Source: J084 sp964471405 (GTDB lineage Bacteria > Pseudomonadota > Alphaproteobacteria > Sphingomonadales > Rhodothalassiaceae). Taken from it: a stretch of 64,000 bases of DNA. The notes under the pieces are model-generated. The model saw only the letters and a program-made list of their open reading frames with translations. It was not told the origin of the DNA and ran no database searches. Positions within the stretch are counted from its first letter, which is position 1; each line of letters opens with the position of its first letter. The DNA is taken from NCBI GenBank assembly GCA_964471405.1, contig CAYYGH010000003.1:1-64000 (forward strand), given 5' to 3'. The translations under genes were made by a program, and so were the position numbers. Positions 50,971 through 60,578 of this stretch are shown here, piece by piece.

Positions 50971-52343
50971 CCGCGCGGGTACTCGTCGTCGATGACGTTC
51001 TGCCCAACGTCAAGCTGCTGGAAGCCAAGCTGTCCAGCGAGTATTTCGACGTGCTGACGGCGACCAACGGCCCGGCGGCGCTCGAAATCGTTCAGCGGGA
51101 GCATCCCGACATCGTGCTTCTGGATGTCATGATGCCGGGGATGAACGGCTATGAGGTCTGCCGCCGCATCAAGGCGGACTCGGCGACGGCCCATATTCCG
51201 GTCGTGATGGTCACGGCTCTTGATCAGCGTTCCGACCGCATCGCGGGGCTTGAGGCCGGTGCCGATGACTTTCTCACCAAGCCTGTTGATGATACGGCCC
51301 TGTTCGCGCGGGTGCGCTCGCTCGTGCGGCTCAAGGTGATGGTCGATGAGCTCAAAAATCGCGAGCGCACAAGCCAGGCGTTCGGGCTTGAGACCGACAA
51401 TCGCACCGAGGAGGTCTTCGAGCCCGGCAATACCCAGATTCTCATCGTGGACGATCAGCCGAAATCGGCTGCCCGCATCGCCCGCGCCCTGCAGGAGATC
51501 GCGACCGTTCATCTCTCCTCCGGGGGAGAGGATGTTGCCGAGCGCGCGCGGGAGAAGAATTTCGACCTCATCATCGTCTCGCTCGGGATGGCGGAAACGG
51601 ATGGCTTGTGGATCTGTTCGCGCCTGCGTTCCTTCGAGGAGACGCGGCGTGTGCCCATTCTGGTGATCGTGGATGACGACGAGCAGGGGCGCCGTCAGCT
51701 GGTGCGCGCTTTCGAGATGGGGGTGAACGACTATCTCATCCGGCCGGTTGATCAGCTGGAACTGCTCGCCCGGGTGCGCACGAACCTGAAGCGCAAGCGC
51801 TATGCGGACCGGTTGTGGGAGAACTTCCACCTGTCCATGCAGCTGGCCACCACCGATGCCGTCACCGGCCTGTACAATCGTCACTACATGACCAGCCACC
51901 TCGACAACCAGCTCCGCATCGCCCGTGCCCGCGGCAAGCCGCTCTCGCTCATCATGATGGACCTCGATCACTTCAAGCAGATCAATGACCGCTACGGCCA
52001 CGCGGCCGGTGACGAGGTGCTGCATGAATTCGCCCAGCGCATCAGCCGCAACATTCGCGGTGTCGATCTGGCAGCCCGCTACGGGGGCGAGGAGTTCGTG
52101 GTCATTCTGCCCGACACCCGTCTTGACGAGGCCGGACGCATTGCCGAGCGTCTGCGTGAAGTGGTAGCGGAAGAGCCGTTTCTGCTGAGCTCGGGAGAAC
52201 GCATTTCCGTTACCGCCAGTCTCGGGCTGGCGACTCTGACTGACGAGATCACCACCAGCAACGAACTCATCGACCAGGCCGATATGGCGCTCTATGAGGC
52301 CAAGAGCCGCGGCCGCAATCGCGTGGTCACGGCGGCCGCGTAA
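50967..52343 (+). CDS. pleD: Response regulator / diguanylate cyclase PleD
   Basis: 458 aa. First receiver with D53 in VLLDVMMPGMNGYE, second adaptor receiver (ILIVDDQPKSAARI, with the phospho-Asp position replaced in FDLIIVSLGMAETDG), then a GGDEF domain with the active motif ARYGGEEFVVIL and an I-site RGVD five residues upstream. It makes c-di-GMP on phosphorylation and drives the swarmer-to-stalked pole transition in model alphaproteobacteria. Translationally coupled to divK. Confidence 0.95.
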   Translation: MTARVLVVDDVLPNVKLLEAKLSSEYFDVLTATNGPAALEIVQREHPDIVLLDVMMPGMNGYEVCRRIKADSATAHIPVVMVTALDQRSDRIAGLEAGADDFLTKPVDDTALFARVRSLVRLKVMVDELKNRERTSQAFGLETDNRTEEVFEPGNTQILIVDDQPKSAARIARALQEIATVHLSSGGEDVAERAREKNFDLIIVSLGMAETDGLWICSRLRSFEETRRVPILVIVDDDEQGRRQLVRAFEMGVNDYLIRPVDQLELLARVRTNLKRKRYADRLWENFHLSMQLATTDAVTGLYNRHYMTSHLDNQLRIARARGKPLSLIMMDLDHFKQINDRYGHAAGDEVLHEFAQRISRNIRGVDLAARYGGEEFVVILPDTRLDEAGRIAERLREVVAEEPFLLSSGERISVTASLGLATLTDEITTSNELIDQADMALYEAKSRGRNRVVTAAA

Positions 52344-52496
52344 GGGGACGTGCCGGCATGCGGGCTTCCGAAAAGGAAAGCGGACGGCGCAAGGAGTGCC
52401 AGTAAAGGATCGATCGCCGGTGCGCCCGTCTGCGCAGGTGGCACGGTGCTGCCTGCCTCGAAGGAGGGGGGAAGGGGAGACCGGCCTTTCCTCTCC

Positions 52497-54884
52497 TCAG
52501 CCGCGCAGCCGTGCGCCGACGGCCCTGGCGGCCGCTTTGACGATGGCCTTTGCCGTTTCCTCGATTTCCGCATCCGTCAGCGTGTGATCGCTCGGCGTCA
52601 GGCGGACACGCAGGGCCAGTGAGATCTCGTCCTCCGCCAGGGGAGCGCCCTCGTAGCGGTCGAAGACGAGGACATCGGAAATCAGCGGCGAGGCCTTGCG
52701 CACGGCCGTCACGAGGTCACCGGCACGCACATCGCGCGAGACGATGAAGGCGAAGTCCCGCTCCACCGACGGCAGGCGGCTCGGCGACCAGGCGGCACGG
52801 GCACGGCGCTTCTTCGCCTTCTCGCCCGGGAGCCGGTCGAGGAAGAGCTCGGCTGCCACCACGGGTACCGCGATGTCCCGCTCCTTGAGGATGCGCGGAT
52901 GAATCTCGCCGAACTCCGCGATCACGCGCCCCTTGCCCAGCATCAGCCGCCCCGAGCGGCCAGGATGATACCAGGCTGCGGCCGGCTCGGCGATCTGCAG
53001 CCGCTCTGCCGGAAAGCCGAGAGTCGCCAGCAGGGCGAAGAGATCCGCCTTGATGTCGAAGACATCCACGAGATGGTCGCCGTCACGCCAGTGCGGCGGA
53101 TGCCGCCGTCCGGCGCGCAGGAAGCCGGCCACCTCCTCCTGGTCGGCGGGGGCCAGGCCGTGGTAGACGGCCCCGACCTCGAACAGACCCACTTCCTTTG
53201 CGCCGCGGGCAAGATTGCGGGCGGCCGCCTGCAGCAGTCCCGGCAGAATCGAGGGGCGCATCACCTTGAGCTGTCTGGCGATGGGATTGTCGAGGGCGAG
53301 CGGCTGCTCCGCCCCGAAGGCGCGGGCGCTTTCCTCGTCGATGAAGGACCAGGTGACCGCCTCGCTGAGCCCCCGGCTTGCGAGCAGACGGCGGGCGAGA
53401 CGCGCGCGCTTCTGGGCCGGGGTGAGGATGGGGCGGGCCACCGGCGTCGGCCGCGGCAGCGATACGCTCGGGATGCGGTCATAGCCGGCAATCCGCAGCA
53501 CCTCCTCGACAAGGTCGGCCGGTCCCTCGACATCCGGCCGCCAGCTCGGAACCGTGACGGTCACATGGTCTGCCGCCTCCTTCCAGCCGAAGCCGAGGCG
53601 CTCCAGGATGCGGCGCTGCTCGGATGCAGGAAGATCCAGGCCGCCAAGCCGGGCGGTCGTGGCCGGATCGAAGGCGATCCTGCGCCGCGCATCAGGGATG
53701 CGGCCTGCGAGCACCACCTCGCCCGGCTCGCCGCCCGCCAGCTCCAGAATCATGCGGGTGGCAAGCTCGATGCCCGGCAAAGTCGACTCGGGATCAACGC
53801 CACGCTCGAAGCGGTAGCGCGCATCCGATTCGATGCCGTGGCGCCGGCCCGTCTCGGCGGTGAGCACGGGATCGAAGAGGGCGGATTCGACGATGACATC
53901 GGTGGTCTCCGCCGTCACGCCCGATTCCTCGCCGCCCATCACCCCGCCGAAGCCGAGCGGGCCGCGCTCGTCGGCGATCAGGCACTCGCCGCCGGCGCAG
54001 GTGTAGCGCCGGCCGTCCAGCGCCAGCAGCGTCTCGCCCGGCCGGGCACGCCGGGCGGTGATGGCGCCATGGACCTTGGCCGCGTCATAGACATGCAGCG
54101 GCCGCGCCCGGTCGAGCATGATGAAATTGGTGATGTCGACCAGCACCGAAATGGGGCGCAATCCCACCGCTTCGAGAAGCCTTTTCAGCCAGGCGGGGCT
54201 TTCGCCGTTGCGCACCCCGCGGATGAGACGGCCGGCGAAGGCGGGGCAGGCGGTCTCATCCTCGATCCGGATGGCAAGGCCGGAGCGGAAGGCGGCCGGG
54301 ACCGGGTCGATGGTCTCGGGCTTGAGTGTGCCGAGGCCGGCAGCCGCGAGATCACGCGCGATTCCACGCACGCCCAGCGCATCCGGCCGGTTGGGGGTGA
54401 CCGCGATGTCGATCACCGGATCGTCGAGCCCGGCATATTCCATGAAGGAGGCGCCCACCGGCGCATCCTCCGGCAGCTCGATGATGCCCTCGTGGTCGTC
54501 CGAGAGCATCATTTCGCGTTCGGAACAAAGCATGCCCCGCGATTCGACGCCGCGGATCTTCGTGGGCTTCAGATGCAGATCGGTCCCCGGCACATAAGCG
54601 CCCGGCGGGGCGAAGACGCCCTTCATCCCGGCTCTGGCATTCGGGGCGCCGCAGACCACCTGCACCGGTCCCTCGCCCGCATCCACGATGCAGACCTTGA
54701 GACGGTCGGCATTGGGATGGGGATTCGCCTCCAGCACCCGCGCAATCCGGAAGGGGGCCAGCAGCCTGCGCGGATCATGGATGCCTTCGACCTCGAGCCC
54801 GATGCGGGTGAGGGTGGCGGCCACCCCGTCCACATCAGCCTCGGTATCCAGATGGCGGCGGAGCCAGGAGAGCGTGAACTTCAT
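52497..54884 (-). CDS. pheT: Phenylalanine--tRNA ligase subunit beta
   Basis: 795 aa, full length. N-terminal tRNA-binding (EMAP-like) domain (ANPHADRLKVC, VVCGAPNARAGM), B3/B4 editing domain with ARPLHVYDAAKV, B5 domain, and the C-terminal ferredoxin-fold anticodon-binding domain (YEGAPLAEDEISLALRVRL). It forms the (alpha-beta)2 enzyme with pheS, six bases upstream. It ends 153 bases from the convergent pleD stop; that gap contains weak dyads but no clear terminator. Confidence 0.96.
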   Translation of the reverse strand: MKFTLSWLRRHLDTEADVDGVAATLTRIGLEVEGIHDPRRLLAPFRIARVLEANPHPNADRLKVCIVDAGEGPVQVVCGAPNARAGMKGVFAPPGAYVPGTDLHLKPTKIRGVESRGMLCSEREMMLSDDHEGIIELPEDAPVGASFMEYAGLDDPVIDIAVTPNRPDALGVRGIARDLAAAGLGTLKPETIDPVPAAFRSGLAIRIEDETACPAFAGRLIRGVRNGESPAWLKRLLEAVGLRPISVLVDITNFIMLDRARPLHVYDAAKVHGAITARRARPGETLLALDGRRYTCAGGECLIADERGPLGFGGVMGGEESGVTAETTDVIVESALFDPVLTAETGRRHGIESDARYRFERGVDPESTLPGIELATRMILELAGGEPGEVVLAGRIPDARRRIAFDPATTARLGGLDLPASEQRRILERLGFGWKEAADHVTVTVPSWRPDVEGPADLVEEVLRIAGYDRIPSVSLPRPTPVARPILTPAQKRARLARRLLASRGLSEAVTWSFIDEESARAFGAEQPLALDNPIARQLKVMRPSILPGLLQAAARNLARGAKEVGLFEVGAVYHGLAPADQEEVAGFLRAGRRHPPHWRDGDHLVDVFDIKADLFALLATLGFPAERLQIAEPAAAWYHPGRSGRLMLGKGRVIAEFGEIHPRILKERDIAVPVVAAELFLDRLPGEKAKKRRARAAWSPSRLPSVERDFAFIVSRDVRAGDLVTAVRKASPLISDVLVFDRYEGAPLAEDEISLALRVRLTPSDHTLTDAEIEETAKAIVKAAARAVGARLRG

Positions 54885-54890
54885 GGCCGT

Positions 54891-55967
54891 CTACACCCCT
54901 CCAGCCAGGCTCGGGACATCCAGCGGCGAGAAGCCGTAGTGGCGGATCCAGTCCAGATCGCCTTCGAAGAAGGGCCGCAAATCCGTCATTCCGTATTTGA
55001 GCATCGCCAGCCGATCGATGCCCGCACCGAAGGCGAACCCCTGCCATTCGGCGGGATCCAGCCCGCAGTTCTCGAGCACCTTCGGGTGGACCATGCCGCA
55101 GCCCATCACCTCCAGCCAGTCATCGCCCTCGCCGACGATCAGCCGCCCGCCTTCGAAGCGACAGCGCACGTCCACCTCCGCGGACGGTTCGGTGAAGGGA
55201 AAGTAGCTGGGGCGCAGGCGCATCTCGATGTCCTCGACGCCGAAGAAGGCCGACAACCAGGCCTCGATCGTGCCCTTCATGTGACCCATGTGGATGCCGT
55301 GGTCGATGACGAGCCCCTCGACCTGGTGGAACATCGGCGTGTGCGTGGCATCCGAGTCGGCCCGGAAGGTGCGGCCCGGCGCGATGATCCGGATCGGCGG
55401 CGGGCTCGCCAGCATCGTGCGGATCTGCACGGGGCTCGTATGCGTGCGCAGCAGCCGCCGCTCGCCGGTCTTCGGATCCGGCGGGAAGTAGAAGGTGTCG
55501 TGCATCTGCCGCGCGGGGTGATGCTCCGGGATGTTGAGCGCCGTGAAATTATGGAAGTCGTCTTCGATGTGCGGGCCTTCGGCCACCGAGAAACCGAGGT
55601 CGGCGAAGATCTCGACAAGCTCGTCCATCACCCGGCTTACCGGATGGATCCGGCCGTCGGGAATCGGCGGCGGCGGGAGCGTGACATCCAGCTTTTCGCG
55701 GACGAGGCGGGCCGCGAGCGCCTCTTCCTCCAGCGCCTGCCGGCGCCGGGCGATCGCCTCGGCGACTTCCTGCTTCAAGGCATTGAGGGCGGCGCCCATC
55801 TCGCGGCGGCGCTCGGGAGGAAGGCGGCCGAGCTCTTTCAGGCGCTGGGAGATCGCGCCCTTGCGGCCGAGGGTCTGCACCCGCACCTTCTCCAGGGCCG
55901 TCAGATCGGCGGCCGCCCCGACCGCTTCCAGGATTTCAGCGCGCAGGCTCTCAAGCTCCTCCGGCAC
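54891..55967 (-). CDS. pheS: Phenylalanine--tRNA ligase subunit alpha
   Basis: 358 aa. Class II aaRS motif 2 (FRADSDATHTPMFHQVEGLV) and motif 3 (GFAFGAGIDRLAMLKYG) are plain, preceded by an N-terminal coiled coil that contacts tRNA. It charges tRNA-Phe together with PheT. It lies downstream of rplT (63-base gap) in the order rpmI-rplT-pheS-pheT. Confidence 0.96.
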   Translation of the reverse strand: MPEELESLRAEILEAVGAAADLTALEKVRVQTLGRKGAISQRLKELGRLPPERRREMGAALNALKQEVAEAIARRRQALEEEALAARLVREKLDVTLPPPPIPDGRIHPVSRVMDELVEIFADLGFSVAEGPHIEDDFHNFTALNIPEHHPARQMHDTFYFPPDPKTGERRLLRTHTSPVQIRTMLASPPPIRIIAPGRTFRADSDATHTPMFHQVEGLVIDHGIHMGHMKGTIEAWLSAFFGVEDIEMRLRPSYFPFTEPSAEVDVRCRFEGGRLIVGEGDDWLEVMGCGMVHPKVLENCGLDPAEWQGFAFGAGIDRLAMLKYGMTDLRPFFEGDLDWIRHYGFSPLDVPSLAGGV

Positions 55968-56030
55968 GACTCATCCCTCCCCCTTGGCGGGTGTCTGGCA
56001 AACCGCCTTGTGGCTGCGCCCGCTCTGCCG

Positions 56031-56408
56031 TCACTTCTCCGTCTTTTCGGCCTTGGCAAGGGCCGCCTTGACCTGATCCACCACTGCGGCAAAACCCTTG
56101 GGATCCCGCACCGCAAGATCCGCCAGCACCTTCCGGTCCAGCGCGATGCCGGCAAGTTTCAGACCGTGAATGAGGCGCGCATAGGTCAGCCCCAGTTCCC
56201 GGGCGGCTGCGTTGATCCGCTGAATCCACAGCGCCCGCATGCGCCGCTTGCGCTGGCGCCGGTCGCGGTAGGCATACTGCCAGGCGCGTTCAACAGCCTG
56301 GACGGCAGTGCGATAGGTATTCTTGCGCCGGCCGTAATAGCCCTTGGCGAGCTTGATCACCTTCTTGTGGCGGGCGTGGGTCGTGACACCTCTTTTGACA
56401 CGGGCCAT
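56031..56408 (-). CDS. rplT: 50S ribosomal protein L20
   Basis: 125 aa, standard L20: MARVKRGVTTHARHKKVIKL N-terminus and RRNTYR-type basic helices, with GYYGRRKNTY clear. It binds 23S rRNA and in many bacteria represses its own operon through a structured leader. It has AGGAGA just before ATG. It sits between rpmI (184 bases upstream) and pheS. The rpmI-rplT gap has no gene. Confidence 0.97.
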   Translation of the reverse strand: MARVKRGVTTHARHKKVIKLAKGYYGRRKNTYRTAVQAVERAWQYAYRDRRQRKRRMRALWIQRINAAARELGLTYARLIHGLKLAGIALDRKVLADLAVRDPKGFAAVVDQVKAALAKAEKTEK

Positions 56409-56592
56409 CGGTCTTCTCCTTGTCGATGATGCTTGTCCTGCACGAAAATCGGAACGCCTTGCGCCTGATATTCGACCGGGACGGAATTCCAGCGGGCGGT
56501 GATCGGCCGCGAAAAGACGGCGGGCGATTTCCGCACGGTTCCCTTTCCGGTCCTGTCCCGGCTTTCAGGAAGCGTTTCCGTGCGAATTCCCG

Positions 56593-56790
56593 TTACCCGT
56601 AGGGCAGGAACTTCTTGACGATCCGGGCATCCGAATCCGAAAGCACCTTCGTGCCGCGCAGATTGCGGATCTGCTTGTTCGAACGCTTGATCATGTTGTG
56701 GCGTTTGCCCGCCTGCTGCGCCTTGACCTTGCCCGAGGCGGTCAGTTTGAAGCGCTTCTTGGCGCCACTCTTGGTCTTGAGCTTGGGCAT
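56593..56790 (-). CDS. rpmI: 50S ribosomal protein L35
   Basis: 65 aa, MPKLKTKSGAKKRFKLTASG start, all landmarks of L35 including RHNMIKRSNKQIRNLRGT. First gene of the rpmI-rplT-pheST unit. infC, usually directly upstream, is not found within the window on this side, since smc ends 231 bases away. A -35/-10 pair and a leader hairpin precede it. Confidence 0.97.
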   Translation of the reverse strand: MPKLKTKSGAKKRFKLTASGKVKAQQAGKRHNMIKRSNKQIRNLRGTKVLSDSDARIVKKFLPYG

Positions 56791-56809
56791 TTTCAGTCTC
56801 CTGTCCGGT

Positions 56810-56832
56810 GCGGGCCGTTTTGACAGGCCCGC
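56810..56832 (-). other. Leader hairpin just upstream of rpmI
   Basis: A perfect seven-base GC stem (GCGGGCC/GGCCCGC) with a nine-base loop lies 19 bases ahead of the rpmI start codon, near its ribosome-binding site. It may take part in autoregulation of the L35-L20 operon or be a by-product of GC content. Confidence 0.4.
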
Positions 56833-56967
56833 TTCTTCTTCCCTTTTTGAGGCCGCCGCGGCATGCCCTTAAGCGCCATGCGCATCTGGCCGGGCCGCCT
56901 CCTGTTCATGCCGGTGCCGCCCCTGGGCGCCCGAGAAGGAGCCGTCCGAGCAGGCACAAGCGCGGCG

Positions 56968-56996
56968 CTTATAGCTGTCGCTCCCGCGGCTGGCAA
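56968..56996 (-). promoter_or_regulatory. Sigma-70-type promoter for rpmI-rplT-pheST
   Basis: Minus-strand -35 TTGCCA (56991-56996) and -10 TATAAG (56968-56973) are separated by 17 bases, each matching the consensus at five of six positions. Transcription would start near 56960, leaving a leader of about 170 bases before rpmI. Confidence 0.65.
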
Positions 56997-57020
56997 GGGG
57001 AATGGCAGGCGAGGAGCCTG

Positions 57021-60000
57021 CTATTCCGCAGCCAGCAGACGTTCGGCGCGTTCGAGATCGACGCTTACCAGCTGCGAGACGCCCTTCTCGCGCATGGTCA
57101 CGCCATAAAGACGGTGCATGCGTGCCATGGTGAGCTCATTGTGGGTGACAACGAGAAAGCGTGTGCCCGTGCGCCGGACCATCTCGTCAAGCAGGTCGCA
57201 GAAGCGTTCGACATTGGCTTCGTCAAGCGGAGCATCCACCTCGTCAAGCACGCAGATGGGCGCCGGATTGGTCAGGAAGACGGCAAAGACCAGCGCCAGT
57301 GCCGTCAGCGTCTGCTCTCCACCCGAGAGCAGGGAGAGCGACTGCAGCCGCTTGCCCGGCGGGCGGGCCATGATTTCGAGGCCGGCCTCCAGGGGATCGT
57401 CGGACTCGACGAGTTCAAGCCGGGCATGGCCGCCCTCGAACAGGCGGGCGAACAGGTCGGCGAAATGGCGGTTGACCGTCTCGAAGGCTTCCAGCAGCCG
57501 CACCCGCCCTTCGCGGTTGAGATTGCCGATGCCCTGGCGCAGCCGCTGAATGGCGGCTTCAAGATCGGCTTTCTCGTGCACCAGATGGTCCTGCTGTTCG
57601 GCCAGCTCCTTCATTTCGATCTCGGCGCGCAGATTGACCGCACCGAGCCGCTCGCGCGCCGTTCGGGCCGCGGCAAGTTCGGCCTCGAGCTCGGTGATGT
57701 CATCCGGCAGTTCCTCTTCGCGGCCGGTCATGCGTTCCTTGAACGCGGCGGCGGTCAGCGAGAAGCGCTCCTCGATTTCGTGGACCACCTCGGCCAGCCG
57801 TTGTGCCGCATGCTCCGCATCGGCCTCCGCCCGCGCCCGCTCCTCGCGTGCCGCGGCCATGGCCTCCTGCGCCGTCTTCAGGAGGCCCTGGGCTTCGCGG
57901 CGGGCGTTTTCGGCTTCCGCAACCCGATCATCCGCCTGCCGGGCCCCGCGTTCGGCCCCATCAAGAAGCGCATCCAGCTCCTCCAGCCTGGTGGCGATCT
58001 CCTGCGGGCGTCGGGCGATCGCGGCTTCCTGCCCGGCCAGCTCGGCAGCGCGCTTTTCCAGATTCTGGAGCCGACGGGTTGCGTTGTCCCGGCGTTCGCA
58101 CCAGGCGGTTTCTTCGCGGGCCAGAGCATCCCGCCGGGCAACGAGATCCTCCGCCTCGCGCAGCAGCATGCGCACACGTCCGTCCGCCGTCTCGAAGCGT
58201 TCGCGTGCCTTGGCCACGGCCTCCTCGGCCCGGCGCAGGGCGGCCTCTCCGGCAGCGGTATCGGTGAGGGCGGCGTGTTCGCGCTCAAGCTCGGCCAGCC
58301 GTGCCGTCAGCTGCTCCCGCTCTTCACCCAATGCGGCCAGCCGGCTGCGTTCGGCAGCCAGCCTGGCTTCCGCTGCGGCCACCTCCCGCTCGGCCTGGCG
58401 CAGAGCGGCGGCCAGGGTCTCCTGACGGCTCTGCGATGCACGACGCTGATCCTGAAGGGCGGCCAGCTTCCGGCGTGCCTGTTCCTCACGCTCATGAGCA
58501 GCCTGCAGCCGAGCGGCCTGTGCCGCCTCCTTCTCGCCCGCCTCCTTTACCGCCTTTTCCAGTGCCCGCTGGCGATTGCGGGCGGCCAGCAGGCGCGCTT
58601 CCTCCGCGCTTTCGCTGGGACGGCCGGTGATGCCCTCGGCGCTCAGCAGCACACCCGAGGAGGTGACGATCTTCTGACCGGGCGCCAGTTCCTGTTGCCG
58701 CGCGCGCAGGATGCCCGCATCCTCCTCACCTTTCCAGAGGGCGACAGTCTGCAGCCGCCGCTTCAAGGGATCCGGTGCTTCGGGCAGGAGATCGGCAAGC
58801 GGCACCAGATCCTCGGGCCAGGCTGGCAGCGTGCCGGCCGCAAAGGGGGCAAGCGCGCGCAGGGCGAGCCCCTCTTCCGGTTCCTCTGTGTCCGCGAGAA
58901 GTGGGAGGCGGACGAGATCGGCAAGCGCGCTGGCGACGGCAGCTTCCAGACCCTCCGGAACCGGGAAGGCGAGCAGCCCGTTCTCCCGGGCCCGGTTCCT
59001 TGCCAGGGATTCGGCAAGGGCGTCCCGTTCCGATTCGAGAGCAACCCGCTGCGCCCGGCAGGCGGCAAGCTTTTCCTCCTCCGCCTCACGGGCGGCCGAT
59101 GCCTCGGCAAGCGCGGCCGTGGCAGCAGAGATCGCTTCCTCAAGCGCTGTCGATGCGGAGGCGATTTCCTCCAGGCTGGCCCGGGTGGTTGCGATTTCCT
59201 CCCGCCGTGCGGCAAGAGCCGATTCTTCAGCCTCAAGGTCGCAGTCGGACAGGTCTTCCGCGATGGCCTCAAGTCGGCGCCGGATTGCCAGCATGTCGCT
59301 TTCCAGCCCGGCCCGGCGCCCCCGGGCCTCGGCGAGCAGGCGGGCCGCCTCGTCACGAGCCGACTGGGCCTCCTCCAGCTGCCTGCGTGCGGCCTGGCGC
59401 GCGGCCTCGGCCGCTGCACGCTCCTCGGCGAGAGCCGGTTCCCGTTCCTGCAGCCGGGCCGCATCGGCAGCCAGGCGTGCCAGGCTTTCGCGCGCATCTT
59501 CAAGCCGGGCGCGTTCATGGGCGACGTCTTCGGCCAGCTGCTGCCGCTGCCGCGCAAGCTCTTCGGCCTGGCGGGCAAGACGGTCGCGCTCCTCCTCCAG
59601 CGAGCGGCGTTCGAGCAGAAGACGATTGACAGTCGCCCGCGCCGCTTCGGCCTGCTGGCGCAGGGGGGCGACCGCCTCATCGGCAGCCAGGCTGGCCTTC
59701 TCGGCTTTGGCAAGGTCCTGGGCGGCATTGGCCAGCAGTTGGTCGCTTCTCTTGAGGCGATCTTGCGCCTGATATCCTGCCGCCTCCGCATCCCGCAGCC
59801 GGCACCACAACAGCAGTGCTTCGAGACTGCGGATACGGGCCGACAGCTTGCGATAGCGTTCGGCCCGCCGGGCTTCGCGCTTGAGCTGGGAGATGCGGGC
59901 CGCAAGATCCGCGATCACCTCCTCGACCCGTTCGAGGTTGCGCTCGGCTGCGGCCAGCTTCTGTTCCGCCTCGCGCCGGCGGCCGTAAAGACCGGCGATG

Positions 60001-60506
60001 CCGGCCGCCTCTTCCAGCACGATCCGACGATCAGCCGGTTTGGCCTGGATCAGCTCGGCGATCCGCCCCTGGCCGATGAGCGACGGCGAGCGCGCACCGG
60101 TCGCGACATCCGCAAAGAACAGCTGAACGTCCTTCGCCCGCACTTCCCGGCCGTTCAGGCGGTACAGGGAACCGATCCCGCGCTCGATGCGCCGCAGAAT
60201 CTCGATCTCGTCGCAATCGTTGAATTCAGGAGGAGCATTGCGGTCGCGGTTGTCGATCAGCAGCCCTACTTCGGCGATGTTGCGCGCGGGCCTGCGGTCG
60301 GTGCCGGCAAAGATGACATCGTCCATGGCCTTCGAACGCAGGGTCGAAGGCGCATGTTCGCCCATGACCCAGCGCAGCGCCTCTACCAGGTTGGACTTGC
60401 CGCAGCCATTGGGGCCGACGATGCCTGTCAACCCCTCCTCGATCCGCAACTCGGTCGGATCGGCGAAGGACTTGAAACCCGCGATCTTCAGCCGCGTAAA
60501 CCGCAC
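57021..60506 (-). CDS. smc: Chromosome segregation protein SMC
   Basis: 1161 aa. N-terminal ATPase head with Walker A GPNGCGKSN, long coiled coil, hinge domain (about residues 500-650), second coiled coil, C-terminal head with signature LSGGEQTLTALAL and Walker B ICVLDEVDAPLD. It organises chromosomes with ScpA/ScpB. Start MRFTRLKIAGFKSFADPTEL aligns with the family N-terminus. It follows the DsbA-like gene by 72 bases on the minus strand. Confidence 0.96.
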   Translation of the reverse strand: MRFTRLKIAGFKSFADPTELRIEEGLTGIVGPNGCGKSNLVEALRWVMGEHAPSTLRSKAMDDVIFAGTDRRPARNIAEVGLLIDNRDRNAPPEFNDCDEIEILRRIERGIGSLYRLNGREVRAKDVQLFFADVATGARSPSLIGQGRIAELIQAKPADRRIVLEEAAGIAGLYGRRREAEQKLAAAERNLERVEEVIADLAARISQLKREARRAERYRKLSARIRSLEALLLWCRLRDAEAAGYQAQDRLKRSDQLLANAAQDLAKAEKASLAADEAVAPLRQQAEAARATVNRLLLERRSLEEERDRLARQAEELARQRQQLAEDVAHERARLEDARESLARLAADAARLQEREPALAEERAAAEAARQAARRQLEEAQSARDEAARLLAEARGRRAGLESDMLAIRRRLEAIAEDLSDCDLEAEESALAARREEIATTRASLEEIASASTALEEAISAATAALAEASAAREAEEEKLAACRAQRVALESERDALAESLARNRARENGLLAFPVPEGLEAAVASALADLVRLPLLADTEEPEEGLALRALAPFAAGTLPAWPEDLVPLADLLPEAPDPLKRRLQTVALWKGEEDAGILRARQQELAPGQKIVTSSGVLLSAEGITGRPSESAEEARLLAARNRQRALEKAVKEAGEKEAAQAARLQAAHEREEQARRKLAALQDQRRASQSRQETLAAALRQAEREVAAAEARLAAERSRLAALGEEREQLTARLAELEREHAALTDTAAGEAALRRAEEAVAKARERFETADGRVRMLLREAEDLVARRDALAREETAWCERRDNATRRLQNLEKRAAELAGQEAAIARRPQEIATRLEELDALLDGAERGARQADDRVAEAENARREAQGLLKTAQEAMAAAREERARAEADAEHAAQRLAEVVHEIEERFSLTAAAFKERMTGREEELPDDITELEAELAAARTARERLGAVNLRAEIEMKELAEQQDHLVHEKADLEAAIQRLRQGIGNLNREGRVRLLEAFETVNRHFADLFARLFEGGHARLELVESDDPLEAGLEIMARPPGKRLQSLSLLSGGEQTLTALALVFAVFLTNPAPICVLDEVDAPLDEANVERFCDLLDEMVRRTGTRFLVVTHNELTMARMHRLYGVTMREKGVSQLVSVDLERAERLLAAE

Positions 60507-60578
60507 GCCTGTTCCTGTCCGGCCTTCAGCTCGTCCTGCTTGCAGTCACGCTTCCGGCATTCAAGCGGCACATGCCGA

